Positions 62,845 to 64,000 of a stretch of 64,000 nucleotides of DNA are shown here, one piece after another. Source of the stretch: Gaetbulibacter sp. S0825. GTDB lineage: Bacteria; Bacteroidota; Bacteroidia; Flavobacteriales; Flavobacteriaceae. The stretch is from positions 62,001 to 126,000 of the forward strand of contig NZ_JAATJT010000003.1 of the NCBI RefSeq assembly GCF_011777505.1. The letters run 5' to 3'. A program made the position numbers and the translations under genes. The notes below the pieces were generated by a model that was given only the letters and a program-made list of their open reading frames with translations, was not told the origin of the DNA and searched no databases. Every line of letters starts with the position of its first letter. Position 1 is the stretch's first letter.

Positions 62845-63869
62845 TTACTGTATTTTATACTCCATATTCCTCGCACTTCATTAACACCATATCCTGTTGC
62901 CATATCATTAGGATATAATTGTTTAATTGTTTTGTATGTATCGGATTGGACGTATTCATCCAACTTTCCATGACACTGTAAGCACATCATGTTTGTTGTT
63001 ATTGGATAATAGAAACTCACATCATTTTTCGATTCTTCAATAATTGGTTTTGGGCCAGTATTATTTAACAATTCTTTTTTAAAAGTTTTGATATGCTTTA
63101 ACTCAATTGCATTTGCAGTATTTAATGGGTTTCTAGGCTTATCTGAAACTCTTTTAATGTTTGCCGAAAAGACGTTAGCCATACTATCTGTTATTGATAA
63201 TGCTTGTTCATTACAAAACTCCAAAGCTCCAACTGTCCCTTTTTCTTGAATAGCACCCATCAAATTTTTTCCAAGTTCTTTTTTTGTTGCTAACGCATAA
63301 TGCATTCCTATTTCTTCAAAACTCTTATCTGTTTTATTAAAACTAGATTGTTGATGCTGCATCTTTCCCTTTCCTTTTCCACTTCCCATGCCTTTTCCTT
63401 TGCCATTGCCTTTTCCCATTTCTTGCTGATAATGTTCCTCAAACCATTCTGGTTGTTCTATATCATTATCATAGATATAATCAGCTATTTGTTCTACATC
63501 CTCTTCCTCATAAGGTGCATAAGGCATTATTCCAAAATTCCTAATAGCTCCAGGCATTTTTGATATTTCTTCTGAAGGAGCCTTAACCCATTTCTTAATA
63601 TCATCAATAAACTCTTTCTTAGTGGTATTCTCTTTTTTATAATGTTTCTTAACAGCAATCATTGGAGGTGCTAATCTATTATCATGTGAGGCCATTGGAT
63701 TATGACAAGCATAACAATAAGTTTCCATTAGTTTTTTTCCAGGATGCTCATTTTTTTGTATTATAGCAACGTCTTCATAATCAGGTCTTAGTTGTATGTA
63801 AGTAAAAAACAAGGTGGCAAGTAGTAATAAAATTATTGTAACGGTAAGGATTCTAATTGTACTTTTCAT
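62841..63869 (-). CDS. Membrane cytochrome c fused to a DUF3365 haem-sensor-like domain
   Basis: An N-terminal membrane anchor (residues 9-23) is followed by a cytochrome c domain with CYACH (C52, C55, H56) and a Met ligand in FGIMPYAPY. A flexible Gly/Lys run (151-170, GKG repeats) leads to a DUF3365 (Tll0287-like) domain from about 185, with FCNEQALSITDSMA and a second haem motif CLQCHG near the end. The product is periplasmic, di-haem, and could carry electrons or sense a ligand such as NO. Role inferred. Confidence 0.83.
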   Translation of the reverse strand: MKSTIRILTVTIILLLLATLFFTYIQLRPDYEDVAIIQKNEHPGKKLMETYCYACHNPMASHDNRLAPPMIAVKKHYKKENTTKKEFIDDIKKWVKAPSEEISKMPGAIRNFGIMPYAPYEEEDVEQIADYIYDNDIEQPEWFEEHYQQEMGKGNGKGKGMGSGKGKGKMQHQQSSFNKTDKSFEEIGMHYALATKKELGKNLMGAIQEKGTVGALEFCNEQALSITDSMANVFSANIKRVSDKPRNPLNTANAIELKHIKTFKKELLNNTGPKPIIEESKNDVSFYYPITTNMMCLQCHGKLDEYVQSDTYKTIKQLYPNDMATGYGVNEVRGIWSIKYSK

Positions 63870-63919
63870 GGCTGTTTTATCTAGAAAAACGCTTTATAAC
63901 AGTGCGCTTAATTTAATAT

Positions 63920-63963
63920 TAAAATTAAAGCATAATCTTATATTTTGAAGTAACATTAGTTAC
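63920..63963 (-). promoter_or_regulatory. Promoter of the cytochrome/thioredoxin operon with GTAAC-N4-GTTAC box
   Basis: TAATTTTA (63920-63927, minus) and GTAACTAATGTTAC (63950-63963, minus) again have centre distance 36.5. The leader to the ATG at 63869 would be about 45 bases. Confidence 0.72.
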
Positions 63964-63973
63964 ATACAGCACA

Positions 63974-64000
63974 TAAAAAAAGAGCAGCTTTTAGCTGCTC
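63974..64000 (-). terminator. Terminator of a minus-strand gene beyond the right edge
   Basis: GAGCAGCT pairs with AGCTGCTC around a three-base loop and is followed on the minus strand by seven T. The stem reaches the last base of the window, so it may be longer. Confidence 0.88.

Noticed and set aside
1-64000. tRNA, rRNA, riboswitch, insertion sequence, prophage or plasmid replication genes
   Set aside because: None was recognised by eye; small structured RNAs could still have been missed without a covariance search.

Overview
The window is AT-rich bacterial DNA with Bacteroidota/Flavobacteriia hallmarks: promoters of the TTG-N20-TAnnTTTG type instead of sigma70 boxes, gliding-motility genes (GldF/GldG), DUF6155, DUF4870 and PD40 proteins, SusC-like TonB receptors and a cytochrome c biology typical of marine Flavobacteriaceae. 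No tRNA, rRNA, CRISPR array, insertion sequence or phage gene was recognised. The left gene (penicillin acylase) is cut by the window edge, and a terminator at the right edge belongs to a gene outside.

Layout. 1-11.3 kb: penicillin acylase, Nudix hydrolase, PrsW protease, a three-gene biotin-dependent acyl-CoA carboxylase operon, then minus-strand small proteins and an MFS transporter. 11.3-16.4 kb: an M28 peptidase, a NYN/LOTUS RNase-like protein, a 34-residue basic protein and an ABC exporter. 16.4-19.8 kb: a two-gene island that reads as a Hachiman (HamA nuclease plus HamB helicase) antiphage system. 19.8-26.9 kb: DUF2188 protein, acetyl-CoA synthetase flanked on both sides by variable-stem intergenic repeats, and an acetate/alanine transporter operon. 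27-36.8 kb: peptidases, diaminopropionate ammonia-lyase, a lipoprotein that has captured the tfoX start, TfoX-like protein, a DUF695 protein in an apparent second imported module, esterase, purC, phoH and SAM hydroxide adenosyltransferase. 36.9-40.5 kb: a fused GldF-GldG and dnaN. 40.6-51.7 kb: a long minus-strand nitrite/nitric oxide respiration cluster (norC, norB, nirS, TonB receptor, ric, porin, norQ, norD). 51.9-58 kb: a MarR-controlled RND efflux operon. 58-64 kb: a copper-type TonB receptor operon, a 46-residue membrane protein missed by length cut-offs, a sulfide:quinone oxidoreductase-like enzyme, thioredoxin and a cytochrome c/DUF3365 fusion.

The strongest new signal is regulatory. 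Six promoters in the 51.6-64 kb region each carry a 12-14 bp inverted repeat whose centre lies exactly 36.5 bp from the last base of the -7 element, i.e. near -41.5, the position of a class II Crp/Fnr-type activator. Three use TGAYAAAAGTCA with TAnnTTTG (norC, the copper receptor operon, the 46-residue protein). Three use GTAAC-N4-GTTAC with TAATTTTA (the SQR-like gene, the cytochrome/thioredoxin operon, and a stretch with no reading frame that ends in a terminator and looks like a small RNA of about 100 nt). No regulator gene of this family lies in the window. Together they suggest that nitrite/NO reduction, copper uptake and sulfide/thiol handling are switched by two related regulators.

The second theme is gene capture. 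The Hachiman pair and the DUF695 gene share the same unusual promoter module (two TACGTA palindromes 10 bp apart, TTG, 20 bp, TAnCTTCG) and a similar CAATGT-type tail after the gene. The lipoprotein at 30.3 kb begins with a duplicated 5' end of the neighbouring tfoX-like gene.
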